NCBI RefSeq assembly: GCF_004379255.2
Contig: NC_056037.1
Coordinates: forward strand, 1,364,001-1,428,000
Source of the DNA: Salvia splendens
Taxonomy: Eukaryota > Streptophyta > Magnoliopsida > Lamiales > Lamiaceae
Direction: 5' to 3'
DNA: 64,000 bases
Of the stretch, positions 23,268 through 33,981 are shown one piece after another. The notes under the pieces were generated by a model. That model ran no database searches. It was not told the DNA's origin and worked only from the letters and a program-made list of their open reading frames with translations. How positions within the stretch are numbered: the stretch's first letter is position 1; every line of letters starts with the position of its first letter. A program made the translations under genes and the position numbers.

Positions 23268-23480
23268 GTTCGCAACCTCTTCTATAGTAATATTGCCATG
23301 CCATGGCGAGGGGCTGTGTGTTGTAAAAGGCAGGGATTGCATCCTAGTATTGGATAGCAATTTAGACTTCAGCCCGAAAACTCTTGCTCCCCTGTCCTAA
23401 TTGAGCTATCAACGCGTTTCCTGCATTGATCTCATTCTCTTGCTGATCCATTTGATGGTCTCCACCCTTGCCGCTTGTTT

Positions 23481-24918
23481 ATGTGTGTTGATTGCTTGCG
23501 ATTTTTGCTGTGATTGGCCTCTTTATAGCAGTCACATTTGCTTATTTTGATCTTGTTTCTCTCTCATTGTTCTTGTCTTGTTACTTCGATCTTTGCTTTT
23601 GTAATGCTCTTTTTTACTACTGATTTCCATTGCCTTGATTTGTTATCCTCATATATCAAACAAAGCCTTCTACATTGATGGATTTGACATCCTAAGGCAA
23701 CGTAGAATCGTAAAGTTTGGTCAAATTGTGGTTAGTCTCGCAACCCTAAAAACCAATTCGAAAAATATGAATGTTGGATTTGTTCGTAATGATCTCATGC
23801 CAAAAAAAGTTGGTCGAATTGTATATGATAAATTGCAATTGGTGGGTTGAGCGTTGTCGTCAATAATGAAAACGTAGTCGTTTAGTTGATTAGAAGTTAA
23901 TTAAATTTGATGGGTTTTCAAACAATTTAGCTCATAAAAAATTATTTTTTACTTTGTTCAGATTGTTGTTCGTAGCATATACCATCAGAAATCAGAATAT
24001 GCAACCAAATATCATACTATAGTGGTTTCCATTATTTCCAATTGTACAAAAGAAAAGTTAAGTTTCTATGTCGTGGAAAGCAAATATTAAGCCATCAATA
24101 ATATTTAAATTACAATTTTTTTCATGGTTATCCGAATAATGCTTTCAATAAGCTTAGCAAAAAAATTTCTAATTGCAAGTGTGATACACTCATGATACAA
24201 AATGATTTAGTAATTAAACTATTGATATTCGTATCACTCCATGTTGATTTGATAAAGACACAACATTTACAATCAGTTATGCAATTATATAACCAAATAT
24301 TATCTTCATAATGATTCTCCTAACTCTAACAATCTGGGGTGTTCTGTTGCAATATTGTATCCCGGATTAAATTAGTAATGTGTTTGGTTCATGAGATTTA
24401 GTCCCTCAACTCAATCCTAGATGGATAATCATGAGATAATTAGTCATAGCTAACCAACCTCCTAGGACTAAAATATTCTCACAACTCAATCTTAAATTAT
24501 ATGTTAGTAGTATTATTTTATCTAGAAAACCGAACACCACCATCATACATTAACTTAATTTCACAACGCTGTATAACTTTTGTTAAATACAAAATTCGTA
24601 AGACTGATCACTATTTTTATTGCTAAATGAACCTAATCAATATTGATTACTGTATTTGTTATTCAACTTCAATTGGAATGTTGAGGATTTTTAAAATATT
24701 TTCAATTGCCACAAATGCGGGCCACTTTTTTTTAATGGTCCATTTCTCATTTAAATCCAGTCTGTCCTAAGTATTTTTTCAGGTTCAAATTGTACAAATA
24801 TATTATAATATTATTTTCCATTAAAAAAAAAACATGTTTGAGAAGATCAACAAGGAAAATATGACATTTATGATCATTTGCGTGCCTTTGAAACCTTTTC
24901 ATATTTAATAATTCTATG
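23481..24918. other. Non-coding DNA right of the LTR element
   Basis: No supported gene. A 71-codon open frame at 23635-23850 has no recognisable relatives and no gene context. A MITE-like sequence with ends GGTGTTCTGTTGC and ACCGAACACC lies at 24337-24540. Confidence 0.5.
24337..24540. mobile_element. MITE-like sequence, relative of the one at 6232
   Basis: Left end GGGGTGTTCTGTTGC; right end, reverse-complemented, GGTGTTCGGTTTTC. The interior contains TTTGGTTCATGAGATTTAG and ATCCTAGATGG-type text that also appears, in opposite orientation, in the 6232-6395 sequence. No open frame and no clear target-site duplication. Confidence 0.5.
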
Positions 24919-25561
24919 TGGGGGTGGGAATACGGGTATCCGTGGATACCCGACCCAAAAAAACCGGGTACCCAAACCTAAAAATTATCTAAAATGTTTA
25001 TCCAAATCCGGACCCGGTATATTTTAGGGTACTCCAATACCCACCCCGGGTATCCATACCCGAGGCCGACGTATCGGGTACCAAATACCCGACTTTTTAA
25101 ATGTGTTAATAACTAATAAAAATTTAAAATTTTATATATTAATATAAATATAGAAATATTTAAATTAACTAATATCTCTAATGTTGCATTTATTTTATAG
25201 TATAGACCTAAAAAAATGAGTCACTTTTATTTTAAAGTAATGGGATTGGTTATGCAATATGTAAGTAAAATAAAAGTTACCCATCTAATTAAACGGTAGA
25301 AGCAACCAGTAATTAGTAAATAAATTAGCGCAACTCTTGAAGCCTAAAATGGCTACTTTAAAAAATGCTTTAAATAATAAATTGGATATTCGGATAATAC
25401 CCGATACCCATTCGAGTTACCCAATACTCGATTTATCTTAATTTTCAATACCCAATCCCATACTCAATCCTGTAAACTTGGATATTGGGTATCCAATACC
25501 CGGCGGGTACCGGGTTGGGTACGGGTAAACCCAATACCCAATATCCGTATTCTCACCCCTA
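24919..25561. mobile_element. Non-autonomous hAT element with 8-bp TSD
   Basis: A 643-bp element flanked by ATTCTATG on both sides (24911-24918 and 25562-25569). Ends are TGGGGGTGGGAATACGGGTA and, reverse-complemented from the right, TAGGGGTGAGAATACGGATA. Close to each end there are many copies of GGGTA/TACCC words (GGGTATCC, CCGGGTACC, TACCCGA), forming long imperfect inverted subterminal repeats. The AT-rich centre carries no transposase. The 8-bp duplication and TAGGGGTG-type end fit the hAT superfamily. Confidence 0.88.
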
Positions 25562-25569
25562 ATTCTATG

Positions 25570-26330
25570 CACTATATCTAAATACGATGTTCATAATAAT
25601 TATTATATTCAAATAATCCTAATAATTATTTATAATGTACTGTAAAAAAAATTAAAGTTTTATCAAATTTTGGTCCAACTAATAATCTTTAAAATAAGTA
25701 AAAAAATTATAAAGTTTAGATTAACCATACTAAAAAAATTATGATCATCTAAGTATAATATTGTTCATATTTTTCAACCAAAAATTATTCTCGTTTTCTT
25801 TATAAATAGACAACATTGCTAAATTTATCAACAATGACCTTTATGGAGTACAATTTTTCGGCTATAAGTTATACTTTCGCCACAAAAAATATGAGATACT
25901 AGTTGAGAACAAATCTATATTACATGATTCATCTAATTAATTTTAAAAGTTTCGGAACAGATTATAAATTGACCAAACTCCAATTTTTTAAGCATTTTGC
26001 CTTTGATTATATTTAACTGATCGAAATTTAGTAGTCAAATTTGTATCCCAACATGGAAAATATTACTACTACTATACTATATCCATATGTGAAAATTGAT
26101 CACGTTTTTTCATTCTAATTAGTCAATAATTTTTTTGTATATTAGTACTAATTACTCAATATATCCGATACCACGAATTTGATTTAATGTATTCATCACC
26201 ATCTTAATAACTCTTAATTTTGACCTATATAATAATTCACAATAGAAAGATATAAGAAAATCAATAAAATAGGAGTAGAAAAAGAGAGTTATTTGAGATT
26301 TGAGAATGAGATAGGCTGTGTTTGGTTTAG
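25570..26330. other. Intergenic DNA before eIF5
   Basis: AT-rich with no gene or repeat that I can support. It leads into the eIF5 promoter region. Confidence 0.5.
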
Positions 26331-27615
26331 CCCTAAAATCCTAATCCTTCACAAACTAGGGTTTCATACTTCTCTATATATACTTCATCTCCACCCTTTC
26401 TCCTCAACCACTCGCTCTTCTACGCTAATTCCTCACCTCTCTTCGATCCTCTCTCTATAATCCTCCTCCTCTCAGCATAACTAAGGTATTTTTCTTTTGC
26501 CTTTTCTTCCATAATCGGGGTTTATCGCTTTTTGTAATTGCTGTTTTCGATTTTATGTATTTTCGATTGGATTCGTCATGAGTGGTGGTATCGTCGATTT
26601 GTATTGTGCTCTCTCTAGTTTGTGTGTAATCGGGGGCTTTCGATCTGGATTTGCTTTTGATTTGAAATTCGAGTTTCGGATATTGAATCTGCTCGATTTG
26701 ATTGAGGTTCGGATTGTTGAGCTTGGTGTTTGTTTATGAGCTTAGAACTAATCTGAAATTTCATGCTTTAGGTGATTTTGATTTGAATTTGTCGGTTTTC
26801 CGATTTGGACCTTTTGGTTGTGCAGCCAGAATTGGATTTTCTGGGTATTGGGATTGGGATTGAGATTATGTTTGGGTTGGGGTTGTCTGTTTCTAGGTAT
26901 AGTGATTAGTTTTGTTGTGGATTATGAATAGCTTTTTTAGATCTTCACACATTGTTAGTAATTTTAAGCTTAAAAAACTTAGGTCTGCTAGTGTGATGAT
27001 TGTATTTCTGATTTGGTTTATGATTACATGAAAATTCTGTCTTATTGCTTGGTGTGGCAATGTCTATTGAAGTGTATTGGATCCCTATGCTGTGTGTGTA
27101 ACTGGAATGGGATTATCCGGAGATTGAGATTTGAGATTAAAGATTATGTTTGAGTTGCTGTTGTCTGATCCTAGGTGTACTAATGAGTTTTGTTGTGAAT
27201 TGCCAGTAGCTTTTTTAGATCTTCACACTCTATTAGTAATTTTATATGTATATATGGAAATTATGTAAATCCTTATATGCTGTTTTGCTTAATCTGTTTT
27301 AAGTTTTAATTTTGTTGACTGTGGCAATGTTTATGGATGATAACACTGCAATTGATGTGTAATTTGTTTTCTAGAGCCTGCTTTGAATTTGTTAGTTTGT
27401 TTTTTTATTCTGATTATAACTGCATGATATGGAAAAATATGGTAACGTTCATGTTTTGGATGTTTGTCTGTTTTTGTTAATTTTTTGCTATTGATACGCC
27501 AATTCATCTGTTACCTTATTTTGAACTATAATGTTTGTGTGCAGGGCTTTGGCTTGTGGGCTTGCAGTGATTGCAGTCAGCAAAAGTGGAGCGTCTCAAG
27601 TCAGCAACTTCTTTT
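26331..27615 (+). promoter_or_regulatory. eIF5 promoter and 5'-UTR intron
   Basis: TATA-like CTCTATATATACTTC lies near 26373, preceded by AACTAGGGTTT. A CT-rich first leader exon ends AACTAAG at 26485, with the donor GTATTT at 26486. The intron is 1059 bp and ends in TTTGTGTGCAG at 27544. The second exon holds the 5' leader, which contains the upstream ORF listed next. Intron ends are read from consensus and have no transcript support here. Confidence 0.7.
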
Positions 27616-27858
27616 ATGTCTGAGCAGGCATCTCTCTTTTTATTATCAATTGGGTTGCTTGGAGAGTACTGTCCTCCACAGAGGAAAAAAGATAGAAATT
27701 CTGCACCTCTAGTTGGTTGCATGCCTCTGAAGTCATATCAAGGTCAGAAAGTACGTAGTGAAGACTGCCAGTTTTTGTGTCCTGCTCCTTTTCTGTGGAA
27801 TTCATACAATTTTGAAGGAGTTACTCTGACCGAACAAGACGCCTCACTTGCCTACTGA
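27616..27858 (+). CDS. 80-codon upstream ORF in the eIF5 leader
   Basis: An ATG at 27616 opens a frame of 80 codons ending TGA at 27856-27858, only 29 bases before the eIF5 start. It begins MSEQASLF and ends LTEQDASLAY. It lies fully inside the second leader exon, so scanning ribosomes meet it before the main start. A long uORF this close to the main ATG should limit eIF5 translation. From memory, eIF5 is among the plant genes described with conserved-peptide uORFs, but I could not check this peptide against them. The alternative is a chance open frame. Confidence 0.6.
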   Translation: MSEQASLFLLSIGLLGEYCPPQRKKDRNSAPLVGCMPLKSYQGQKVRSEDCQFLCPAPFLWNSYNFEGVTLTEQDASLAY

Positions 27859-27887
27859 TATAGATTGTTGTTTTCAACACCTGCAAA

Positions 27888-29222
27888 ATGGCTTTGCAAA
27901 ACATTGGTGCTGGGAACAAGGATGATGCCTTCTATAGGTACAAGATGCCCAGGATGATCACAAAAATCGAGGGCCGTGGTAATGGCATCAAGACCAACAT
28001 TGTCAATATGGTTGACATTGCAAAAGCTTTGAGCAGGCCTGCCTCTTACACGACCAAGTATTTTGGCTGTGAGCTTGGAGCTCAATCCAAGTTTGATGAG
28101 AAGACGGGAACTTCCCACGTCAATGGATCTCACGATACTTCAAAGCTTGCTGGACTTCTTGAGAACTTCATCAAGAAATTTGTTCAGTGTTATGGTTGTG
28201 GTAACCCTGAAACTGAAATTATCATCACTAAGTCGCAGATGATCAATCTCAAATGTGCTGCTTGCGGATTCATATCAGAGGTTGATATGAGAGACAAGCT
28301 CACAACATTCATTATCAAGAACCCTCCCGAGTCAAAGAAAGGAGGAGGGAAGGACAAGAAGTTGAGGAGGGCCGAGAAAGAGAGACTCAAGGAAGGAGAG
28401 GCAGCTGATGAAGAACTGAAGAAGCTAAAGAAAGAGGCTGCGAAGAAGAAGGTTCCCTCTGGTAGTTCTAAGGATGCAGTATCAAAAACTTCAAAGAAGA
28501 AATCCCACTCCGACGAGGACCATTCTCCAGCTGCTAGCCAGAAGGATGATCGTGAAGCGGCTGAAGACAGTGATGATGATGTTGAGTGGCAGACTGACAC
28601 TTCTGCCGTGGCTGCACAACAAACTATTCAAGAACAGCTGAATGCTGTCACTGCTAGTATGGTCATGCTCTCTGCCAACGAGGATAAGCCTAAATCGGGT
28701 AAGGGCTCCCCTGCGAGGGAAGGGAAATCCAAATCCAATGGAGAGACAAATGGGAAAGCTGCTGCGGATAAAGATGAACTCTTTGTCTTGATCAAGGAGT
28801 ATGTCAACAGGGGTTCTTCTGCGTCCCAAATCAAATCATTCCTGGAGTCTCTCGCTGGCTCTCGCCAGCAGCTTGTGAATGCCTACTTCGAAGCCTTATT
28901 TGAGGGAGTTGGAAAAGGCTTCTCCAAAGATGTCATGAAGAAGAAGAATTACATCATTGCTGCACTCCAGGATGAGGACTCGCAGCGCCAGCTGCTCCTT
29001 GCCATTGAAGCCTTCTGTGGGAAGGCATCCCCCGAGGCTGCGAAGGAGGTTGCTCTGGTATTGAAGGCCTTGTACGATAGCGATGTGCTGGAGGAGGAGT
29101 TCATCGTGGAATGGTTCGAGAAGGGTATTGCTGGTGGCAACAAAAGCTCTCCAATTTGGAAGAATGTCAAACCATTCATTGAATGGCTCCAGAGCGCAGA
29201 GTCTGAATCCGAAGAAGAGTAA
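27888..29222 (+). CDS. eIF5: Eukaryotic translation initiation factor 5 (eIF5)
   Basis: GTPase-activating protein for eIF2 in the cytosolic 43S/48S initiation complex; it stimulates GTP hydrolysis on start-codon recognition and links eIF2 to eIF3. One uninterrupted coding exon of 444 aa. The N-terminal domain carries the catalytic-arginine region [10 protein letters not shown] (R17 is the likely arginine finger) and a zinc-binding fold with cysteines 101, 104, 123 and 126. A long Lys/Glu/Ser-rich linker (about 145-290) follows. The C-terminal W2/HEAT domain (about 295-444) ends in acidic and aromatic motifs ([21 protein letters not shown]) that bind eIF2-beta. Start chosen at [10 protein letters not shown], the conserved plant N-terminus. 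Confidence 0.98.
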   Translation: MALQNIGAGNKDDAFYRYKMPRMITKIEGRGNGIKTNIVNMVDIAKALSRPASYTTKYFGCELGAQSKFDEKTGTSHVNGSHDTSKLAGLLENFIKKFVQCYGCGNPETEIIITKSQMINLKCAACGFISEVDMRDKLTTFIIKNPPESKKGGGKDKKLRRAEKERLKEGEAADEELKKLKKEAAKKKVPSGSSKDAVSKTSKKKSHSDEDHSPAASQKDDREAAEDSDDDVEWQTDTSAVAAQQTIQEQLNAVTASMVMLSANEDKPKSGKGSPAREGKSKSNGETNGKAAADKDELFVLIKEYVNRGSSASQIKSFLESLAGSRQQLVNAYFEALFEGVGKGFSKDVMKKKNYIIAALQDEDSQRQLLLAIEAFCGKASPEAAKEVALVLKALYDSDVLEEEFIVEWFEKGIAGGNKSSPIWKNVKPFIEWLQSAESESEEE

Positions 29223-30661
29223 CTATTTCCTTGCATTTTCTGCAATTCAATTTCCGATTTATATATTATATTTTCTACCCTGTGTGTGTCGTAACGGTGT
29301 TGTCCGTACAACGCTGTTGAGTTATTGTCGTCGAAGTCGTTGAATACTGTGAGGTTTCTATCTTTCTAGTTTTAAGATACTCTTCAGTGCTTCTGTTGCG
29401 TTTGGTTTGCTATTATTAATGACATTTTCTTGGTGTTGGTTGTTAGTATTTTCGATTCCATGAATGCTTTGGCAATTTGGCATTTCTTTTCTCATCTAAT
29501 TGTCTATATAAATCACATACGTAATATTCAATTGTCAGAGTTGTATATGAATGATGTCTTTCGTAATTGTCTGATTTGTATATAAAAATTATGTCTTTCG
29601 CAATTGTCGGATTTGTATATAAAAATGATGTTTCAATAAAATTATAAAACATAATCAAATGACTTTTGAAACTAAAGAAAAATGCACAAAATACATAAAA
29701 GAATGATCTCATTCGTAATTGTCCGATTCTTATACACTGTGATGCTTAAAATTAGGAAACATAATCAAATAAATTTGAAACTAAAAAGTAACGCACAAAA
29801 GAAAAAAATATATCAATCAATGTACACATTCGGTTTTCAAAGCTTATGAAATCGATCAGGAGTGAATCAAACTTTATAATTGAATGATTAATACTTCTTT
29901 TATTGTTGTCTTTTATATTAGTCAAATGGACCATCATCTTAATAAGTTTATAGGGAAACATTTATCTAATTTAAATTAGACCCATAAGTTTAAAAGCATA
30001 TATGGCCACAACCAGAAGCCCAATAACATATACACAGGAGGATTTTAAATTAATAATTGTTCTGACAAAATGAGCTTTAAAATCCAATATAAATATTATC
30101 TTCTTCAGTTGAAAAAAATATAAATATTATCTTCTTCAATTGAAAAAGACATAAATATTAGTAATTCATTTATGTTGCTACACAATATTATATTGTTTTG
30201 TCTATTCTACGGGCCAGCCCTAATCGAATTTGGACTCGATCAATGGGATATTTGGTCATGGGTATTATTTTGGCTGGAATTATTTTTTGGGTCAGAAAAT
30301 TGAATTTTTAAACTAAAATAGTCTGATTTTGGACTAATCCGTGGGATAATCGTCACGTAAAACTTACAAATATAAGTCATTTAACAGTTCCACCCTTGGA
30401 TACAATCTCGAACAACTTCTACAAATAAAATACTTATACAGAATCTATACAAAATATTAATTATAAAATAAGAATTATTTTTTGCAAGAATTGAATTTGA
30501 AACAAGAAAATGTTAGATGACAAGATTTTTGAGTTGAAATTTTAAGAAAGATACTGAGAGATTGTAATTTGAATAGAAAAAGATAGAATTGGTTAGTGGT
30601 TTGCTGGCCAAAGTTAAAGTAAATGATAGTGGTACATACTTCTATTTAATTAAACCTCTTT
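29223..30661. other. Intergenic DNA after eIF5
   Basis: The first 200 bases are probably the eIF5 3' UTR. From about 29510 to 29770 a unit with TTGTCNGATTTGTATA and ATGATGTCTTTCGTAATT recurs three to four times, an old tandem array. No gene is seen on either strand. Confidence 0.5.
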
Positions 30662-30670
30662 TAGATTAAA

Positions 30671-31636
30671 GAGTGAACTACGCAAATGATACTTGAACTA
30701 TGCGTTTTGTACGTAAATAGTACCTAAACTTTAAAAATATCGTGGGTAGTCTCTGAACTAAGGTATAATAACATTTTTATACTTTTCACTTTTCATTACA
30801 ATTTTGGACTTTCATATCTAGGTACTAGATTCGATATTTTCTCTATCTTTCTTTCTAGTACTAAATATGATATTTTCTTACAGTTTAAGTATCTAAAATG
30901 TTATTATTCACTTCACATTTTCAATCACTTTATATCATATCTTCTTTCTCTCTCTTTCTCTAAAAATTTTAGGAAGTAAAAAATTAAAATAAAAAATAGT
31001 ATGAAATTCTTAAATAGTATATTAATTATAAAAATTAACTTTATAAATTTATAAAAATAATTTGTAGCAAAATTTCATTTTGATTGTGATTCAATTATTT
31101 TTTTAATATTAAACATTAATTTTTTAATTAAAACTACATTCTTAATTTTCAATTAATTATAATATTTAATATTTATAAAATTATTGAACCAGAATCAAAT
31201 TAAATTTAGCTAAAATTTATTTTGATAATTAAATTTATAATTTTAAATTTTATTCCATATTTAAGAATTTCATAGTGTATTCTTTTATTTTAATTTGTTA
31301 CTTCCTAAAATTTTTAGAGAAAGAGAGAGAAAGAAGATATGACATAAAGTGGTTGAAAAAAAAGAAGTGAATAATATCATTTTAGGTACTTAAACTATAA
31401 AAAAATATCATATTTAGTACTAGAGAGAAAGATAAAGAAAATATATCATATGAAAGTCCAAAAATGCCCTTCATGCCTTGGGGGCATTTTTGGTGCAAAA
31501 TTATGATGAATAGTGAAAATATCAAAAATGTGATTACACCTTAATTCAGGGACTACCCACGATATTTTTAAAGTTTAAGTACCATTTACGTACAAAACTA
31601 CACACATAGTTTAGGGATCATTTGCATAGTGCACTC
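30671..31636. mobile_element. Mutator-like fold-back element, 966-bp palindrome
   Basis: Flanked by the 9-bp duplication TAGATTAAA (30662-30670 and 31637-31645), the size made by Mutator-like transposases. Almost the whole element is one inverted repeat. The left arm starts GAGTGAACTACGCAAATGAT; the right end, reverse-complemented, starts GAGTGCACTATGCAAATGAT. The match continues through TTTAAAAATATCGTGGGTAG, the CTTTCTCTCTCTTTCTC block and on toward an AT-rich centre near 31130. No coding capacity. The arms differ at scattered bases, so it is not recent. Confidence 0.9.
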
Positions 31637-31985
31637 TAGATTAAATGGTCAAAAAAATATAAAGAGCCACGTCTTCAAAGTTAAAATGGAAAAACTACAC
31701 TCATAGTTGACAATAAAATTACACTCTCGTATTTTAAAAGAATATAATACATTAATTTACTTAAAATAGCCTTGTTTGTTTTATTTCTAATTTTTGTTTG
31801 ATTATAATTTTACTTTAAAAATGTACGAAATCAAACATTTTATCTGATCTTACAACCATTTCAGTTACGATTCCTCACAAGATTATTTAGGTTTGATGTG
31901 GAAAAAAAGCTATTAAATGATACATTTATCAATACCTTGTTATATAAATCTTGCTAAATTTCAATAGTTGCTTTATATTTGAAAA

Positions 31986-32415
31986 TAGGGGAGCACTAGT
32001 GTGTATCCTTAATTAGACTGCTAACATACATCCAATCCCGTGCTGCCACGTGGTACGAAAAATGACATATTGTAAACACAAAAAATGCAATATACATTTC
32101 TGAAGTTGTACATGTATTTCCGCAGTTTGCATTTTAGTTATAAACAAATTACATTTTATATTGTTAAGTTTTGTATTTTAACATTAATTGTCTACAATGC
32201 AAAATAAGCTATATATAAATGCAATCCTTCTATATATAAAATGTAAATTAAACAGTCAATATCTAAAATGCAAAACTCAATAATAAAAAATACAATCTGC
32301 CAAAATTCATCTACAAATGTATATTGCATTTTTGTGTTTACAATATTGCATTTTTCATGCCACGTGGCAGCACATGATTGGACGTACGTTAGCACTTTAA
32401 AATTAGTTAGCATCC
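31986..32415. mobile_element. Second Mutator-like fold-back element, 430 bp
   Basis: Flanked by ATTTGAAAA (31977-31985 and 32416-32424), again 9 bp. The arms pair over long stretches: TGCTGCCACGTGG, TATTGTAAACACAAAAAATG and CAATATACATTT on the left recur inverted on the right. The outermost 35 bases match less well than the inner arm. No protein is encoded. The CACGTG inside each arm is a G-box core. Confidence 0.82.
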
Positions 32416-32511
32416 ATTTGAAAAAATATGATACATTCTCTCCATTTTAATTTTTTGAACTTATTAAACAGTCTCATATAAAACTCTCTGAATAAATAAC
32501 TATATCGAGAT

Positions 32512-33444
32512 CAGGGACGAAGCCACATATTGGCATGAGGGCCACTGGGCCCCCCAGCTATTGAAATTATTACTATATATATTATACATTCCAAAGATAT
32601 ACAAGCATATTTGGTAGCTGAGTTGGTTTGATATTCTGCCTTTTCTTTCCAAGTCGGATGTTTGAGTCTTGGCAACAGCAGCAGTTTTGTTCCTTTTTTT
32701 TTATTCTTTTGTTCCTTTTTTTTTTTTTTTTTAGTAGGAGTAGTATTTTATTTCCTCAAGAGAACTCATTTCAATTACTCTTGAATCTTAATATATACCA
32801 TTTGTATAGACTTTCGAAAGCTTTATCATTTATTAAATTACTAGACTTTATTTACAGTCTATTTTTTAATTTAGTACTTTATTTATAGTAGTTATTATTC
32901 TGGCTACTATATTTTTTATTTTTAATACTTTAACTATAGTAATTGGTTATTGTTCTAGTCTATTTTTTAATTTATTTTGAATGATAAATATGTAATTATT
33001 TTAAAACATAAATACATTGCTAGTCTACTTTTTTAAATTACAAATATTTGGTTCATTTAAAACATAAATTGATCGAAAAATATGAAGAGCTCTACCGAAA
33101 GGATATTGTAAGCTTTCGAATAATAAATATATGTGAAAAATGATATTATGTGCTTTATTTGATGTTACGATGTATAATCGTTAATAAGAAATGTTATTTT
33201 AAGATGCAGATACGGCCATTTTCACTTCATTGTGCAATTTTGATGTCGGTATCGATTTTTACTAAAGTTGTATATATCTCTAGTTTTTAACACTACTATT
33301 TATTTCATTACCATCTCTATTTCTCACTATTCCTTCCACTCATATTGCAACTGTTTACAGGTATATTGAAGTCGACGTAAAAAATAGCTCACAATTATAA
33401 ACAGTTTTTGGACCCCCAGGCAAAATATCCTGGCTTCGTCTCTG
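32512..33444. mobile_element. Non-autonomous hAT element, CAGGGACGAAGCCA ends
   Basis: A 933-bp element flanked by ATCGAGAT on both sides (32504-32511 and 33445-33452), the 8-bp duplication typical of hAT. The left end is CAGGGACGAAGCCA; the right end, reverse-complemented, is CAGAGACGAAGCCA. Just inside the ends are GGGCCCCCCAG and, inverted, CTGGGGGTCC. The interior is T-rich and contains no transposase remnant that I can see. Confidence 0.92.
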
Positions 33445-33452
33445 ATCGAGAT

Positions 33453-33978
33453 GAATATACATTCACTCAATACCAATTTGTCAAAATTGATTTTGAAAAT
33501 AGACTAAAAATATTTTAAAAACATGATACTAATTTTAAAAAAATGAACCAAACTGACGGAAATTATGGGATGGGCATGAAACTGTGATAAGCCCGAAATT
33601 TGACTTTTTTTGAATCTTTTAATCACAACGAGACGAATCGCGTAACCAAAAAAGGCAAAGGGAATGAAAAAAGAGAGGAAAAAGTAATAATCCCACCACG
33701 CACTATTATGGACTCAATTCCTACATCGATTATGAGAACAACTGATGTGAAATATATAGACTAAATGTGCTATTTCTTCTAATAAATTATTTTTTTGGGA
33801 TGAGTTCTTCTATTTGGTCGATATAACAGACCCACCTCTCGTTTGGCATGTCTCAAAACCAAACGAAAAAAAGAGAAAACGTTTATCGAGGAAAAACGTG
33901 TGTTGAGTCAGTCAAAGGCAACTGACGCTTTCTCCGTGCAAATTTTTTGTCATACCCTCTGTTTTTCCGGTTGTACGC
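33453..33978. other. Short intergenic stretch
   Basis: Between the hAT and the second PIF/Harbinger element. No gene or repeat is supported. Confidence 0.5.
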
Positions 33979-33981
33979 TAA

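Larger units (their letters stand above)
16262..23272 (+). mobile_element. Young Ty3/gypsy Tat-like LTR retrotransposon, deleted
   Basis: Complete structure: 5-bp target duplication GTTCG (16262-16266 and 23268-23272), 5' LTR 16267-16917, 3' LTR 22617-23267, both starting TGATGG and ending ATCA. A primer-binding-site-like TGGCGCC follows the 5' LTR after two bases, and a purine-rich GGGGGGGTAG precedes the 3' LTR. Inside are gag, a short C-terminal integrase remnant, a minisatellite block and an opposite-strand spliced gene, the layout of the plant Tat group. Protease, reverse transcriptase, RNase H and most of integrase are missing, so it is non-autonomous. I saw no difference between the LTRs, so insertion was recent. 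Confidence 0.93.
15895..23480. repeat. Duplicated fold-back locus, copy B, split by the LTR element
   Basis: Second copy of the unit at 15199-15795. Its left part runs to 16266 and its right part resumes at 23273, separated by the LTR retrotransposon and its 5-bp duplication. The right part repeats copy A closely: GCAGGGATTGCATCCTAGTATTGG-like text, CAATTTAGACTTCAGCCCGA and TTTCCTGCATTGATCTCATT. The 5' arm of the putative hairpin (GGAAGAGGGCCCCTGTCCGT) is now more than 7 kb from its 3' arm (GGCGAGGGGCTGTGTG). Confidence 0.6.

Noticed and set aside
23635..23850. 71-codon plus frame
   Set aside because: No recognisable motif, no splice partner or promoter; AT-rich chance frame. I considered it as a later exon of the gene hit by Harbinger but found no support.
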